From: Deinococcus radiophilus
Lineage (GTDB): Bacteria; Deinococcota; Deinococci; Deinococcales; Deinococcaceae
Assembly (NCBI RefSeq): GCF_020889625.1
Contig: NZ_CP086380.1
Coordinates: forward strand, 1,321,001 to 1,385,000
Direction: 5' to 3'
Length of the DNA: 64,000 bases
A model generated the notes under the pieces. That model was not told the origin of the DNA, made no database searches, and saw nothing but the letters and a program-made list of their open reading frames with translations. Made by a program: the position numbers and the translations under genes. Shown here in pieces: positions 1-9,341 of the stretch; within the stretch, counting starts at the first letter, position 1, and each line of letters opens with the position of its first letter.

Positions 1-207
1 GGCCTGCACCTCTGCCCCACTCCCCTGAACCATTCGCAGGATTTGCTGGGCGTCCGAGCCGGGGTCAATCAGCAGCCCCATGCCCGCTGCATCTGTGACC
101 AGCAAGCAGTTCTGGTTCAGTGGCCCGGTGGCGAGGCAGCGCACCCAGGCCGCGCCATGCTGCACCGGGTCCAACTGGTTGTAGGCCAGCGGGGCCAGAT
201 CAAGCAC
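1..207 (-). CDS. MBL-fold metallo-hydrolase, N-terminal part only
   Basis: The first 69 codons of a gene that leaves the window at its left edge. The visible part contains a [10 protein letters not shown] strand followed by a Leu-Leu-Ile-Asp-Pro-Gly-Ser-Asp-Ala segment, the usual opening of glyoxalase-II-like metallo-beta-lactamase-fold hydrolases. The zinc-binding His-x-His-x-Asp-His motif would lie beyond the edge, so the hydrolase class is inferred from the N-terminus. The likely start is a GTG at 205-207 that overlaps the last codons of the delta' gene by 8 nt, implying co-translation. The substrate cannot be predicted. Confidence 0.7.
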   Translation of the reverse strand, partial: MLDLAPLAYNQLDPVQHGAAWVRCLATGPLNQNCLLVTDAAGMGLLIDPGSDAQQILRMVQGSGAEVQA

Positions 208-1156
208 GGTCCACACCCAGGGCCGCCCGCGCCGCCAGGCCGAACACCATGAAGCTCAGCGCCGGATTGGCGTAGGCTTCGAGCGCCCGTTCCAGAGCAG
301 CCAAGGCCGTGTCCAGCCCTGCGCGTGCCGGAGCAGGCTCGGCGCGCCATACGGAGCGCAGCGCCTCGGCGTGCCAGGGGGTCCAATGGCTTTCCAGCTC
401 GGCGGCAGCGTCCAGGGTGGGCAACATGCCCTCACGCAGCGCCATGTGAAAGCCAGCAGCCTGTCCCAGCGCTGTGCCTACCTCCGCCGCATGGTCCAGC
501 ACTTCCGGGCGACCTGCCGCCAAAGCGACCAATTCGTCCGGGTCCAGGTCGTCCGGGCCGCTGCGCCGGGCCAGTTCCTCGTGCATGGCAGCGTCACTCA
601 GGGGCGGCACACTCAGGCGGGTGCTGCGGCTCACGATGGTCGGAATCACGGCGCGCACATCGGCGGCCAGCAGTAAGAAGCGGGCGCCATGGGGCGGCTC
701 CTCAATCAGCTTGAGCAGGGCGTTGGCGGCCTCCGGCCCCAGGAACTCGGCCCCGCGAATCAGCACGGCACGGCGGGCGTAGGTGGGGCGCACCTCCAGA
801 AATTCAAGCACGTGGGTGTCGTATTCGCGGCGGTCGTCGCGGCTCTGCACCACCGCGCCCACCGGAATAATCCGGCGACGCGCGGCCCGGCCCGTACCGG
901 TCGTCTCACGGGGAGACAGTTCCAGCAAGTCGGGGTGTGCTCCTGCCGCCAGCCCCCGGCAGCTGGGACACACGCCGCAGGCCTCGCCGCCCATGCCACG
1001 CTGACCAGTACAGTTCAGCGCAGCGAATACCGCCAGCGCCAACGCCCGCTGTCCACCGTACTCGGCCCCGGTCAGCAGCAGGGCGTTGCCACGCGCAGCG
1101 GTGGCCTGTTCCAGTAAGGGCAGATGGGCCTGGGGCAGGGTGGGCAACACAAACAA
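200..1156 (-). CDS. holB: DNA polymerase III delta' subunit
   Basis: A 318-residue clamp-loader subunit that works with gamma/tau and delta to open the beta sliding clamp. Near residues 40-65 are four cysteines in a Cys-x8-Cys-x2-Cys-x2-Cys arrangement typical of the delta'/gamma zinc module. Further on come a helix with Glu-Ala-Ala-Asn-Ala-Leu-Leu-Lys and Glu-Glu-Pro-Pro, and the sensor-like Thr-Ile-Val-Ser-Arg-Ser stretch, all characteristic of DnaX/HolB AAA+ proteins. No intact Walker A lysine is seen, as expected for delta' rather than DnaX. The start is uncertain between TTG at 1156 and GTG at 1150. It overlaps the MBL hydrolase gene downstream. Confidence 0.88.
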   Translation of the reverse strand: MFVLPTLPQAHLPLLEQATAARGNALLLTGAEYGGQRALALAVFAALNCTGQRGMGGEACGVCPSCRGLAAGAHPDLLELSPRETTGTGRAARRRIIPVGAVVQSRDDRREYDTHVLEFLEVRPTYARRAVLIRGAEFLGPEAANALLKLIEEPPHGARFLLLAADVRAVIPTIVSRSTRLSVPPLSDAAMHEELARRSGPDDLDPDELVALAAGRPEVLDHAAEVGTALGQAAGFHMALREGMLPTLDAAAELESHWTPWHAEALRSVWRAEPAPARAGLDTALAALERALEAYANPALSFMVFGLAARAALGVDRA

Positions 1157-1223
1157 CAGTTTAGTGGATGGTTCTAAGAAAGCTTGGGGTCAGCAGTGGC
1201 CCAATGGATTGCTGGCGTCTTCT

Positions 1224-1706
1224 TTACTCGCCTTGATAGCGCCGCCAGGCCAGATAGAACTCGGCGGCCTGCGGAGCGGTGACTTCCGGCACATACACCT
1301 GGGTTTCGGCACAGTCCCCGCCCTCCAGGCGCAGGGTCAGGCCCGGGCAGGACCGCGCCAGACCGTGAATCTGCTGCTGATGCCGCAGATGTGTCAGCGC
1401 GGCAGTCAGCAGCAAGGCAGCACCGGGCAGGCCCAGGGTCAGTGTTTCGGGCCAAGTGGGAAGCGGCGCGGCGCCCATCGGCAGGGCCACCAGAGCCACG
1501 GCCACTCCCGTCGCTGGCGCCGTGACCGGCGGACGGGCCGTATCGGTGCCGAACCAGACTCCCTGAATCTGCTCCGGGTGGCCTCGCAGCGGCCCCACTT
1601 GAAAGTGGCGGCGCGTCAGAAACACGCTGCCTGGCCCTGGCAGAGGCACCAACTGACCCGGTGTGGCCGTGTTCATGTGCCCATGCTGCGGCTCCCACGT
1701 CAGCAT
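1224..1706 (-). CDS. Hypothetical protein with one hydrophobic segment
   Basis: An unrecognised protein of about 160 residues. The start at 1706 is chosen because it clears the divergent SDR gene (ATG at 1720); an alternative ATG lies at 1676. A Leu/Ala-rich stretch near residues 95-115 could be a single membrane helix, and the C-terminus (Tyr-Val-Pro-Glu-Val-Thr then Phe-Tyr-Leu-Ala-Trp-Arg-Arg-Tyr) looks like folded protein. The codon pattern fits real coding sequence better than the competing frames. It lies between holB and the SDR with no functional clue. Confidence 0.55.
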   Translation of the reverse strand: MLTWEPQHGHMNTATPGQLVPLPGPGSVFLTRRHFQVGPLRGHPEQIQGVWFGTDTARPPVTAPATGVAVALVALPMGAAPLPTWPETLTLGLPGAALLLTAALTHLRHQQQIHGLARSCPGLTLRLEGGDCAETQVYVPEVTAPQAAEFYLAWRRYQGE

Positions 1707-1719
1707 GACATCATGCCCC

Positions 1720-2481
1720 ATGTCAGGTAAGCAGCAGGGATATGGAGGGCGGCGGGTGGTGGTCCTGACCGGGGCCAGCAGCGGCATCGGCGCAGCGGCA
1801 GCGCAGGAACTGAGCGCCCGCGGCCACGCCCTGGTGCTGGTCGCCCGGCGGCGCGAGCAACTGCATCAGCTGGCCCGGCAACTGGACCCCAGCGGCACAC
1901 GCGTGATGGCCATACCCGCCGACGTGAGCGATCCTGCGGACCGTGCAGCCCTGATTGGCGCGGCGCTGGCACACTTTGGGAGAATAGACGTCCTGATCAA
2001 CAACGCTGGCATCAGCACCGGAGGCGGAAAGTGGTGGGAACACGAGGACGCGGCGCAGGTGCTACGGGTCAATCTCGAAGCACCCATTGAACTGACCCGG
2101 CTGATCTTGCCCCAAATGGTGCAGCGTGGCAGCGGCCAGATCGTGAATGTGGCGTCAGTGGCTGGGCAGGTCGGCGTGCAGGGGGTCTACAGCGCCAGCA
2201 AGTTCGGCCTGCGCGGCTTCAGCTTTGGGCTGCGGCGCGAACTGCTCGGCACGGGTGTGACCGTCAGTGTGGTGTCGCCGGGTTTCGTGCGAACCGAGAT
2301 GACGGCCCGCTCTGGCCTGCCCATGCCCGGCCCGGAGGCGGTGGCCCGCGCCATGGCCGACATTCTGGAACGCCCCCGGCGCGAAGTGACCGTACCGGGC
2401 GTGTACCGGCTGCTGTCGGCACTGGGCCGGGTCTTTCCAGGCTTGACCGACCGTCTGGTGCGCCGTTACCTCTCCCGCTGA
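1720..2481 (+). CDS. Short-chain dehydrogenase/reductase (SDR)
   Basis: A classical SDR of 253 residues. The Rossmann nucleotide motif Thr-Gly-Ala-Ser-Ser-Gly-Ile-Gly is near residue 17, the Asn-Asn-Ala-Gly strand near 90, and the catalytic Ser plus Tyr-x3-Lys (Tyr-Ser-Ala-Ser-Lys) near 140-160. An Arg-Arg pair after beta-2 suggests NADP(H). The start at 1720 precedes the Rossmann strand by only a few residues; upstream ATGs exist (1663) but would add a Cys-rich tail unlike the family. Members of this class reduce or oxidise varied carbonyl/alcohol substrates, so the substrate is unknown. A decayed relative lies at 7637-8193. Confidence 0.88.
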   Translation: MSGKQQGYGGRRVVVLTGASSGIGAAAAQELSARGHALVLVARRREQLHQLARQLDPSGTRVMAIPADVSDPADRAALIGAALAHFGRIDVLINNAGISTGGGKWWEHEDAAQVLRVNLEAPIELTRLILPQMVQRGSGQIVNVASVAGQVGVQGVYSASKFGLRGFSFGLRRELLGTGVTVSVVSPGFVRTEMTARSGLPMPGPEAVARAMADILERPRREVTVPGVYRLLSALGRVFPGLTDRLVRRYLSR

Positions 2482-2488
2482 ATTTGCC

Positions 2489-3457
2489 CTAAGGGTGCAG
2501 CCGCGCTGCCACCCCTGGGTCTGAATGATGGCCGGGCAGTTCCAGTTGCACCGTCACATGCCCGATGTCATAGCGCCCGGCCACCTCCTGTGCAGCGTGG
2601 ATCAGCTCCGGGCCGCCGCGCTCGCTGACCAGGTGTGTCGTCAGGTTATTTTGCCCGCTGGTCACGCTCCAGACGTGTAGGTCGTGGACCTCAGTCACAC
2701 CCGGCAAGGCCGCCAGGTCGGCGCGCAGGGCGTCCAGATCGATACCTTCGGGCACGCCTTCCATCAAGACATTCACACTGGCCCGCAGCAGCGACCAGGT
2801 GCGTGGCACCACCCACAGCCCGATCAGGGCGCCCAGCAGCGGGTCCACCCAGTTCCAGCCGGTGAACATGATGATCAGCGCCCCGGCGATCACGGCCACC
2901 GAGCCGAGCAGGTCACTCATCACCTCCAGATAAGCCGAGCGCACGTTCAGACTGTCCTGGTCGCCGCCGATCAGCACACGGGCGCTGATCAGGTTGACTA
3001 CGAGGCCCAGCGCGGCCACGATCAGCATGGGCAAGGTCTGCACTTCGGTAGGCTCCAGCAAGCGCTGCACCGCCTCAAACAGAATGTAAAACCCGATGGC
3101 CAGCAGCACCGCCGCATTGACCGCCGCCGCCATGATCTCGGTGCGGCGGTAGCCGAAGGTGCGCTGGCGGTCTGCCGGGCGCTGCCCCACCTTGACGGCC
3201 AGCAGCGACAGGGCCAGCGCCGTCACATCGGTCAGCATGTGTCCGGCGTCGGACAGCAGGGCCAGGCTGCCGGTCAGCAGGGCATAGACGGCTTCCACGA
3301 CCAGGAAAGTGCCGGTCAGGACCAGAGCAATGGTCAGCTGCCGAGCGGTGGCCCCAGCGCCGTGGTTGTGCCCACCCTGGCCGTGACCACCATGACTGTG
3401 CCCTGTGTGACCGCGCCCTGTGTGACCCTGCTCAGTGTGCCCATGCCCATCACTCAT
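2489..3457 (-). CDS. Cation diffusion facilitator (CDF) metal exporter
   Basis: A 322-residue CzcD/ZnT-type H+-coupled metal exporter. It begins with a His/Gly-rich tail of about 35 residues with many His-Gly-His repeats, then six transmembrane helices and a cytoplasmic C-terminal domain ending near a Thr-Glu-Val-His-Asp-Leu-His-Val-Trp metal-site motif. TM2 carries Asp-Ala-Gly-His-Met-Leu-Thr-Asp, the usual His/Asp half of the transport site. In TM5 the usual His-x3-Asp appears as Glu-Val-Met-Ser-Asp, so one His ligand seems to be Glu, which may alter metal preference. It lies tail-to-tail with the SDR gene. Confidence 0.9.
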   Translation of the reverse strand: MSDGHGHTEQGHTGRGHTGHSHGGHGQGGHNHGAGATARQLTIALVLTGTFLVVEAVYALLTGSLALLSDAGHMLTDVTALALSLLAVKVGQRPADRQRTFGYRRTEIMAAAVNAAVLLAIGFYILFEAVQRLLEPTEVQTLPMLIVAALGLVVNLISARVLIGGDQDSLNVRSAYLEVMSDLLGSVAVIAGALIIMFTGWNWVDPLLGALIGLWVVPRTWSLLRASVNVLMEGVPEGIDLDALRADLAALPGVTEVHDLHVWSVTSGQNNLTTHLVSERGGPELIHAAQEVAGRYDIGHVTVQLELPGHHSDPGVAARLHP

Positions 3458-3510
3458 GGCCCCAGCCTAGAGCAATACTGGGGCCGACAACACGTTGCTT
3501 GGGACAGTCT

Positions 3511-4293
3511 CTACTGCCCCCGGCCCAGACGGTCAGCCAAAGCACGCGGCAGGTCTGACGCCCGCAGGTCGCGCTGAGTCTGGTCCACATCGTAAGGAAC
3601 GCGGAAGACCTCGAAGCAGCGCCGCTCCGTATCGTAAACTCCGTAAGCCGCGCGGGGATCACCGTCCCTGGGCTGACCGATGCTGCCCGGATTCAGAATC
3701 ACGCGGGCCTTGGGCGGGACCGGATAGCGGATGGACGATTTGATTTCCGGAATCGCCAGCGGCTGATGACGCATCCACTCGGCGTCGGTGCCCTGCAAGG
3801 TGGCAAAGGCCGCTGGGACGTGGGTATGCCCGACCAGGGCCAGCGTGCCGCCCCACTCGCGGAAACTGCGCCGGGCCGCATTCAGGTCGGTGTATTCGTT
3901 CAGCGAGAGCGGCGAACCGTGCCGCAGCCGCGCGCCGAGGTGGGGTTCTTCGATCACGTCTTTCCAGGTCCGCACGAAGCGCAGGTCGCGCTCGCTCAGG
4001 CGGCCTATCTGCCAGACCAGAACCTGGGTGCCAGTACCAACAGTAGCCGTGCGCTGGCCGTCCACCAGTTGCAGCAGGCCCAGGTCGTGGTTGCCCAGCA
4101 GACACTGGGCATTCAGCCCCCTCAACACTTCCAGCACCTCGCGGGGGTGGGGACCGTAGCCCAGTGCGTCACCCAACGAGAAGACGGCTCCGTAGCGGGC
4201 ACCGTCCATGTAGGCGTGGTCAATCACGGCGTCCAGCGCCGGTTTGTTGGCGTGAATGTCAGAGAGGATCAGGGCGCGCACAACCCACAGCAT
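3511..4293 (-). CDS. Calcineurin-like metallophosphoesterase
   Basis: A 260-residue YfcE/MJ0936-like phosphoesterase. The dimetal motifs are in order: Leu-Ser-Asp-Ile-His-Ala-Asn at the N-terminus, [14 protein letters not shown], and Gly-His-Thr-His-Val-Pro. The tail includes Asn-Pro-Gly-Ser-Ile-Gly-Gln-Pro-Arg, also typical of the family. The start at 4293 places the first beta strand directly at the N-terminus, as in homologues; a longer reading frame upstream would run into the divergent pepF promoter. The substrate (phosphodiester or diadenosine-type nucleotide) is not decidable from sequence. Confidence 0.88.
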   Translation of the reverse strand: MLWVVRALILSDIHANKPALDAVIDHAYMDGARYGAVFSLGDALGYGPHPREVLEVLRGLNAQCLLGNHDLGLLQLVDGQRTATVGTGTQVLVWQIGRLSERDLRFVRTWKDVIEEPHLGARLRHGSPLSLNEYTDLNAARRSFREWGGTLALVGHTHVPAAFATLQGTDAEWMRHQPLAIPEIKSSIRYPVPPKARVILNPGSIGQPRDGDPRAAYGVYDTERRCFEVFRVPYDVDQTQRDLRASDLPRALADRLGRGQ

Positions 4294-4320
4294 AAAGCCG
4301 GAAAGGGAGGTGACCGCGCG

Positions 4321-4332
4321 TACACTGAGGAT
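4321..4332 (+). promoter_or_regulatory. -10 box directly before pepF (leaderless type)
   Basis: TACACT at 4321-4326 lies 6 nt before the ATG at 4333, the spacing seen when transcription starts at or next to the start codon. Such TANNNT boxes drive leaderless mRNAs in Deinococcus. A GAGG in the 6-nt gap could alternatively serve as a weak ribosome site. No good -35 is visible. Confidence 0.5.
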
Positions 4333-6045
4333 ATGAGCAATCTGGAAGCCGTAGAGCAGACCCTTGCCGTGCCTGCTGCCCACAGTCAGTGGGCTTATTT
4401 TGAGCCGCGCTATACCGCCCTCCTCGACCGCGAACTAAGCGCGGCAGAGGTGCCTGCCTGGCTTCAGGAGTGGAGCGACCTGGCCGCCGAGCTGGAAGGC
4501 ACCAGCAACCGCCTGAGTGTCCACGCCGACCTGCACACTGACGATGCGGCCATTCAGAAGCGCTTTGAGGGATTCATGGCCGAGGTGGTGCCGCAAGCCA
4601 AACGGGCCGATCAGAAACTCAAGGAAAAGTGGCTGGCCGTCCCGGACTATCAGCCTGGCCCCGATACCGAGCTGCTCTACCGCCGCGTCAAGGACGCCGC
4701 CGACCTGTTCCGCGAGGAGAATGTGGAACTGGGTGTGCGGCACTCCGAACTGACCAACCGCCACTCCAGCCTGACCGGCAACCAGAAAGTCACCTTGGGC
4801 GGCGAAGAACGGACTGTACCGCAGGTCCGCCAGCAGTTGGATAGCCCTGAACGTAGTGTACGTGAGGCCGCCTGGCACGCCCTGGCTGACAGCAATCTGG
4901 AACTGGCCCAGGAGCTGAACCCACTGATGCAGGACTTGCTGACCGTGCGCCGTCAACTGGCCGCCAACGCCGATTTGCCGGACTTCCGGGCCTTCCGCTG
5001 GCGCGAACTGGACCGGGTGGATTACACACCTGAGCAGTGCGCCGACTTTCACCGGGCCGTGGCCGAGCGGGTGGTGCCGTTCGCAGCCGAGAACATGCAA
5101 GCCATTGCCGATGAGCTGGGCCTGGAGTCCATCCGACCCTGGGACTACAGCCGCACCAGCCTGCTGGACCCCCAGGGACGCCCCCCCATGCAGCCTTTTT
5201 CGGGCAGTGCCGAGTTGGAAGATCTGGCGCAGCGGGCCTTTAAGGGACTGGATCAGGGCCTGGCTGACCGCTTTCAGCAGATGCGCCGTGAGGGCCTGCT
5301 GGACCTGGAATCGCGCGCTGGCAAGATGCCGCACGCCTACTGCAACTACTTTCCGGTGACCAACCAGCCGTTCGTACTGATGAACGTGGTCGGCACCGCC
5401 AACGACGTGCAGGTGCTGTTTCATGAAGTCGGCCACGCCTTCCACGGTTTTTTTTCCGGTGACGCGCAGCCGCTGTCCTGGAACCGCTGGAGCCCGATCG
5501 AATTCGTGGAAATTCCCAGCATGGCCATGGAATTCCTGACCCTGGACCACCTCAGCCACGCCTTCAATGACGAGGAAATGGCCCGCTACCTGCGCAAGCA
5601 ACTGCTGGGCGTGGTGGCCTTTTTGCCCTGGGCTGCACAGATGGACGCCTTCCAGCACTGGCTGTATGTGGACGCCCCGCAAGACGCGACCACCGAGGAC
5701 CTCAACGCCAAATGGCTGGAGTTGGACCGCACCTACAGTCCCTTTATCAACTGGGAAGGGCTGGACGAAACGGTGCGTGCCCAGGGCTGGCACTACTACC
5801 ACATCTTCCAGACGCCCTTTTATTACATCGAATACGCGATGTGCTACCTGGCTGCCGTCAGCATCTGGCGCAGTGCTCAGAGCGATCCTGCCGGTGCGCT
5901 GGAACGCTACAAGGCCGCCATGCGGCTGGGCAGCACCCGCCCGGTGCCGGAGCTGTACGCCGCCGCTGGGGCCGAGTTCCGCTTTGACGGTGAGTACATC
6001 GGCGGGCTGATGGACTTCCTGCGGGAGCAACTAAAAGAGGCCTAG
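4333..6045 (+). CDS. pepF: M3-family oligoendopeptidase F
   Basis: A 570-residue zinc metallopeptidase that trims short peptides in the cytoplasm. The active site His-Glu-Val-Gly-His-Ala-Phe-His is near residue 365, followed about 25 residues later by the third ligand region with Ile-Pro-Ser-Met-Ala-Met-Glu-Phe. The C-terminal Tyr-Tyr-His-Ile-Phe-Gln and Tyr-Tyr-Ile-Glu-Tyr-Ala segments match the substrate-binding Tyr/His loop of PepF proteins. Length is normal for the family. The ATG at 4333 is preferred over in-frame upstream codons because these would read through the divergent phosphoesterase gene. A hairpin terminator follows about 90 nt after the stop. Confidence 0.93.
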   Translation: MSNLEAVEQTLAVPAAHSQWAYFEPRYTALLDRELSAAEVPAWLQEWSDLAAELEGTSNRLSVHADLHTDDAAIQKRFEGFMAEVVPQAKRADQKLKEKWLAVPDYQPGPDTELLYRRVKDAADLFREENVELGVRHSELTNRHSSLTGNQKVTLGGEERTVPQVRQQLDSPERSVREAAWHALADSNLELAQELNPLMQDLLTVRRQLAANADLPDFRAFRWRELDRVDYTPEQCADFHRAVAERVVPFAAENMQAIADELGLESIRPWDYSRTSLLDPQGRPPMQPFSGSAELEDLAQRAFKGLDQGLADRFQQMRREGLLDLESRAGKMPHAYCNYFPVTNQPFVLMNVVGTANDVQVLFHEVGHAFHGFFSGDAQPLSWNRWSPIEFVEIPSMAMEFLTLDHLSHAFNDEEMARYLRKQLLGVVAFLPWAAQMDAFQHWLYVDAPQDATTEDLNAKWLELDRTYSPFINWEGLDETVRAQGWHYYHIFQTPFYYIEYAMCYLAAVSIWRSAQSDPAGALERYKAAMRLGSTRPVPELYAAAGAEFRFDGEYIGGLMDFLREQLKEA

Positions 6046-6077
6046 AGGTCATCCGGAACATGGGTGTGAGGACCAAG
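6041..6077 (+). repeat. Dispersed 37-bp repeat, copy 1
   Basis: This segment, which starts at the pepF stop codon, matches 18003-18040 at most positions; the shared core reads gtcat-y-cggaacatggg followed by k-gtgagg. Both copies are in the same orientation beside housekeeping genes. They could be ends of a small non-coding repeat or relics of an insertion sequence; no transposase is nearby. Confidence 0.55.
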
Positions 6078-6134
6078 CCAGTCTATGTCTCCTCGCTCTC
6101 CTGCCGAGCTGTACCCGTCTGCTCACCTACAACC

Positions 6135-6163
6135 CGCGGAGGTACGCCCACCTCCGCGTTTTT
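6135..6163 (+). terminator. Rho-independent terminator after pepF
   Basis: A perfect 9-bp stem (CGCGGAGGT at 6135-6143 pairing with ACCTCCGCG at 6150-6158), a 6-nt loop, then five T residues at 6159-6163. Confidence 0.88.
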
Positions 6164-6602
6164 CCGAGGCAACCTCAGGTTGATCCGGCTCAGCCAGGGC
6201 CGAGTCACGCCCGCATAAAGCACATCAGCAACGAACGGTCACCAAATACCGCCCCGTGGCGACCTCAAGAACAGATGTTCAGGTCGCCACGGCTCACCTA
6301 CTCTCCGCCACCACCCCCACCATCTCCCCCGCCGTCACCGCCCCCGCTTTCCTGCCAAACAAGACGCCAGGTGGGTAGCTCTCACGACCATCAACCTGAC
6401 CGTCTGCAACACGCAGTTCCAACGTCGGGCCCAGCCACCATCCCAAGCGGCCCCGCAGCTGATTGCCCTCCCAGGGTAGTCCCAATGAGATTCCAGCACT
6501 GAAGTGTCCGACGCGTCCACGCACCTCACCCGACATGATGCAGCATAACGGGGTCGTGTCAGGTGCAAGTGGCCTGAGATCATGCAACCAGCGGCCCAGG
6601 CC
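6164..6602. other. Intergenic stretch without a recognised gene
   Basis: About 440 bases between the pepF terminator and the asparaginase promoter. Short open frames exist on both strands but none has a convincing start, ribosome site or protein-like composition. A low-complexity run of CCACC/CCGCC triplets lies near 6306-6345. I see no tRNA or other structured RNA. Confidence 0.5.
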
Positions 6603-6613
6603 TATACTGCCCC
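6603..6613 (+). promoter_or_regulatory. -10 box directly before the asparaginase gene
   Basis: TATACT at 6603-6608 is a consensus-like -10 box ending 5 nt before the ATG at 6614, and there is no Shine-Dalgarno sequence. This is the clearest leaderless-type start in the host part of the window. Confidence 0.6.
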
Positions 6614-7615
6614 ATGACCCTTCCTGCAGCAGTGACCTACCGGCGCGGCGGTCTGGATGAAAGCCGCCACACCGTGCATCTGGCAGTGGTAGATGCCGCT
6701 GGCCGCCTGCTCGCCGCCTGCGGTGATCCGGACCTGGTGACCTTCCCACGCAGCGCCAGCAAGCCAGTGCAAGCGCTCCCGCTGGCCCTCGCTGCGCCGG
6801 AATTACCGGGTGACGAGCTGGCGATTGCCTGCGCCAGCCATGCCGGCACTCCGCTTCATCTGGCTGCTGTAGGACGCCTGCTGGCCCGCAGTGGTAGCAC
6901 CGTAGATGACCTGCGCTGCGGAACCCACCCGCCATTCGACCCGCAGGCCGCCGCCGAACTGATCCACCGGGGCCAGGCGCCTACCCCGCTGCACCACAAC
7001 TGCTCGGGCAAGCACGCTGGGATGCTGCTGGCCTGCGTGCTGCACGGCTGGCCAAAGGAGGGCTACACCGAGCACGACCACCCCTTGCAGCGGCACATCC
7101 GCGAACTGCACGCCGAGCTGGCAGATGTGCCGCTGAACGCCATTCACACTGGCACCGACGGGTGCAGTGTGCCTGCCCTGGCCCTGCCGCTGCGCGGGGC
7201 GGCCCGCATTTTCGCCCGGCTGGCTGACCCGCAGCCGTCCGGCGACCTGGGCGCGGCGCTGGGCCGGGTCTTCGCGGCCATGACCACGCACCCGGACCTG
7301 ATTGCAGGCCCAGGGCGGCTGGACACCACGCTGATGCCGCTGGTCCCCGGTCTGGTCGCCAAGATGGGCGCCGAGGCTTTTTATGGGATGGGGCTGCGAG
7401 ACACGTCCCAGGGACCACTGGGCATCGCCTTCAAAGTGATGGACGGCGGCGAACGGGCCCGGCCTTACGTGGCACTGGCCGTGCTGGAGGCGCTGGGTTG
7501 GCCGCTGACCCCGGAGCTGCGGGCACTGGCCCCGGCGCAGCAATACAACTGGGCTGGGCGTGAGGTGGGCGAGGTACGGGTGGACCTGCGGCTGGAAGGG
7601 GCAGCGGCACTCTAG
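6614..7615 (+). CDS. Asparaginase of the L-asparaginase II (Rhizobium-type) family
   Basis: A 333-residue protein of the thermolabile asparaginase family, unrelated to E. coli AnsA/AnsB. Family marks are the N-terminal Arg-Gly-Gly then Glu-Ser-x-His segment, Phe-Pro-Arg-Ser-Ala-Ser-Lys-Pro-Val-Gln, Cys-Ala-Ser-His, the Asn-Cys-Ser-Gly-Lys-His-Ala-Gly-Met block near residue 130, and Thr-Asp-Gly-Cys-Ser-Val-Pro. It is expected to hydrolyse L-asparagine to aspartate and ammonia in the cytoplasm. The start is fixed by the -10 box 5 nt upstream. An SDR pseudogene follows in the same direction. Confidence 0.88.
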   Translation: MTLPAAVTYRRGGLDESRHTVHLAVVDAAGRLLAACGDPDLVTFPRSASKPVQALPLALAAPELPGDELAIACASHAGTPLHLAAVGRLLARSGSTVDDLRCGTHPPFDPQAAAELIHRGQAPTPLHHNCSGKHAGMLLACVLHGWPKEGYTEHDHPLQRHIRELHAELADVPLNAIHTGTDGCSVPALALPLRGAARIFARLADPQPSGDLGAALGRVFAAMTTHPDLIAGPGRLDTTLMPLVPGLVAKMGAEAFYGMGLRDTSQGPLGIAFKVMDGGERARPYVALAVLEALGWPLTPELRALAPAQQYNWAGREVGEVRVDLRLEGAAAL

Positions 7616-7636
7616 ACTGCCGACATAGCCCAGACA

Positions 7637-8193
7637 TTGCAGGGACGCACTGTCGCTGTAACCGGAGCCAGGAGGGGCAGCGGACCATGCATTGCTGAAG
7701 TGCTGGCCGCACCGGGAGCGCAGGTGATTCGGTGGAGCACGCGATGTGAGCAGCACGCCGCAGCTGGATGGCGTGCAAGCCTTCGCGCAGGCGACCACCG
7801 CCGCCGGAGCTGACGCCCTGGTCAACAACGCGGGCGTCGGCAAATGCATGCCAGTCGAGGACATCACCCCTGAGGAGTACCGCCGCGTCATGGACACCAA
7901 CGTACTGGGACTTATTCTGACCAGCGGCGCGTTTATTCCGCATTTCCGCCGCCCACGCCGTGACCCAGGCACTCGCCTACGAGGGTCACGGGTACGGCCT
8001 GCGCGTCAGCGAAATCCGCTCGGGCAACGTGGACACCTTTTTCAATGATACCCAGCCAGGCACGCCCAAAAAAGAGGCGTGGCTGAAGCCCGAAGAGATC
8101 GCCCAGGCCGTGCTGTATGCGCTGAGTGCCCCGCCGCACGTGCGGATTGACGAAATCCTGCGGCATCCCACTTGGCAGCCAGTCACTTTTTAG
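7637..8193 (+). pseudogene. Decayed short-chain dehydrogenase
   Basis: Three pieces of one SDR lie in three reading frames. From 7637 a Rossmann start (Val-Ala-Val-Thr-Gly-Ala then Ile-Ala-Glu-Val-Leu) runs into a stop. From 7746 the Asn-Asn-Ala-Gly strand continues to an Asn-Val-Leu-Gly helix. From about 7955 the C-terminal part resumes after the active-site helix. Roughly 45 residues that should hold the catalytic Ser and Tyr-x3-Lys are missing between the second and third pieces. Two frame changes plus an active-site deletion mean no functional enzyme can be made. An intact SDR at 1720-2481 could have been a paralogue. Confidence 0.85.
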
Positions 8194-8199
8194 GAGGTT

Positions 8200-8487
8200 T
8201 CAGGTTGGTCCTGTCCAGTAGCCGATGGCAGCTTCGTCCTCGGCCAGTTGCTCTAGGCGCTCTAACATGTCCGGGTCGTCCCGCGTCAGGGCGTCTACGG
8301 TCAGCCTACGGGCATGGGCGATCCGGCGCACCAACTCCGGCGAGAGGTGACGGTGCAGTTCATGCATGGCACCTGCTTCGCCGTACCTGAGCTGGTACAG
8401 GCCCAGCCGGTCCAGCGAAACGGTGAGGTTTTCCAGTACTTTCCAGACTTCCAGTAGCTCGGCGGTGTCCAGTGTCTTGGGGGTCAT
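8200..8487 (-). CDS. Small helical hypothetical protein after ispE
   Basis: A 95-residue protein, mostly charged helix, with no motif I recognise. Its ATG at 8485-8487 overlaps the ispE stop codon (ATGA-type overlap), so it is probably translated by coupling with ispE. The sequence has Glu-Leu-Leu-Glu-Val-Trp-Lys-Val-Leu-Glu-Asn-Leu and an acidic Glu-Asp-Glu-Ala-Ala-Ile-Gly-Tyr-Trp C-terminus. Position suggests the ispD-ispE operon, but a role in isoprenoid synthesis is not shown. Confidence 0.7.
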   Translation of the reverse strand: MTPKTLDTAELLEVWKVLENLTVSLDRLGLYQLRYGEAGAMHELHRHLSPELVRRIAHARRLTVDALTRDDPDMLERLEQLAEDEAAIGYWTGPT

Positions 8488-9341
8488 CCGCCCACCTGGG
8501 CTGCCGCCACCCACCACTCCGGCTGCTGCGCCTGGATGGACTGGGCAGCAGCCGTGGCCTGAGCCGCGTCCCGCGCCACGCCAAAACAGGTGGCCCCGGA
8601 GCCGCTCATCAGGACCGAGTGCAACCCCGCGTCGGCCAGGGCCACCAGGGTCTGTTCTATTTCAGGATGACGGCTCAGCACTCCGGGTTGCAGTGAGTTG
8701 AAGTAGGGCAGTTCGCGCCCATCTTCCAGTGCCCGGACGATGCCGGGAACATTCAGGGTCGGGCTGAATTCGCCGCTCTCGTCCAACCAGCGGTAAGCGT
8801 CGGCGGCACTGACCTCGCTGCCGGGATTCGCCAGCACCAGCCAGGCGGGCGGCAGCGTAACCGGGCGCAGGCGCTCGCCCACGCCTCCGGCCAGCGCCGG
8901 GCCGGCGGGCAGGAAAAACGGCACGTCGGCGCCCAGCGTGAGCGCCAGGGCGGGCAGGTCAAGGTCTGCCGGGTACAGGTCGGCCAGCGCCCGCAGCGTG
9001 GTGGCCGCGTCGCTGCTGCCTCCGCCCAGGCCCGAGGCCAGCGGCAGCCGCTTGGTCAGGGTGATGTGGACCCCGGCGTCCACCCCCGCCGCGTCCAGAT
9101 AGGCGCGGGCGGCGCGGTAGACCAGATTGCGCCCGTCGGTGGGCAGGCCCGCACCATATGGCCCGCTGCAGTCCAGCGACAGCGCAGGCGCCGGCCTGAA
9201 AGTCAGTTCGTCGCCCACGCTGAGCGGCACCATCAGGCTGTGCAGCTCGTGGTAGCCGTCCGGGCGCACGCCCAGCACGCTGAGGCCCAGGTTGGTCTTG
9301 GCGGGGGCAAAGTAAGTGGCCGGGTCAGTCATGGACACCAT
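8484..9341 (-). CDS. ispE: 4-diphosphocytidyl-2-C-methyl-D-erythritol kinase
   Basis: A 285-residue GHMP kinase that phosphorylates CDP-methylerythritol in the MEP route to isoprenoids. It shows the N-terminal Ala-Pro-Ala-Lys-Thr-Asn-Leu segment, Arg-Pro-Asp-Gly-Tyr-His-Glu-Leu, the ATP-binding Pro-Leu-Ala-Ser-Gly-Leu-Gly-Gly-Gly-Ser-Ser-Asp-Ala motif near residue 100, and a C-terminal Met-Ser-Gly-Ser-Gly-Ala-Thr-Cys-Phe-Gly loop. Two starts are possible (9341 or the ATG at 9332); both overlap the 3' end of ispD by a few bases. Carotenoid and quinone synthesis in this lineage depends on the pathway. Confidence 0.93.
   Translation of the reverse strand: MVSMTDPATYFAPAKTNLGLSVLGVRPDGYHELHSLMVPLSVGDELTFRPAPALSLDCSGPYGAGLPTDGRNLVYRAARAYLDAAGVDAGVHITLTKRLPLASGLGGGSSDAATTLRALADLYPADLDLPALALTLGADVPFFLPAGPALAGGVGERLRPVTLPPAWLVLANPGSEVSAADAYRWLDESGEFSPTLNVPGIVRALEDGRELPYFNSLQPGVLSRHPEIEQTLVALADAGLHSVLMSGSGATCFGVARDAAQATAAAQSIQAQQPEWWVAAAQVGG

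Noticed and set aside
4435..6030. Long minus-strand open frame (531 codons) inside pepF
   Set aside because: Shadow of the M3 peptidase gene; no motifs, and the plus-strand gene has its zinc site and full family length.
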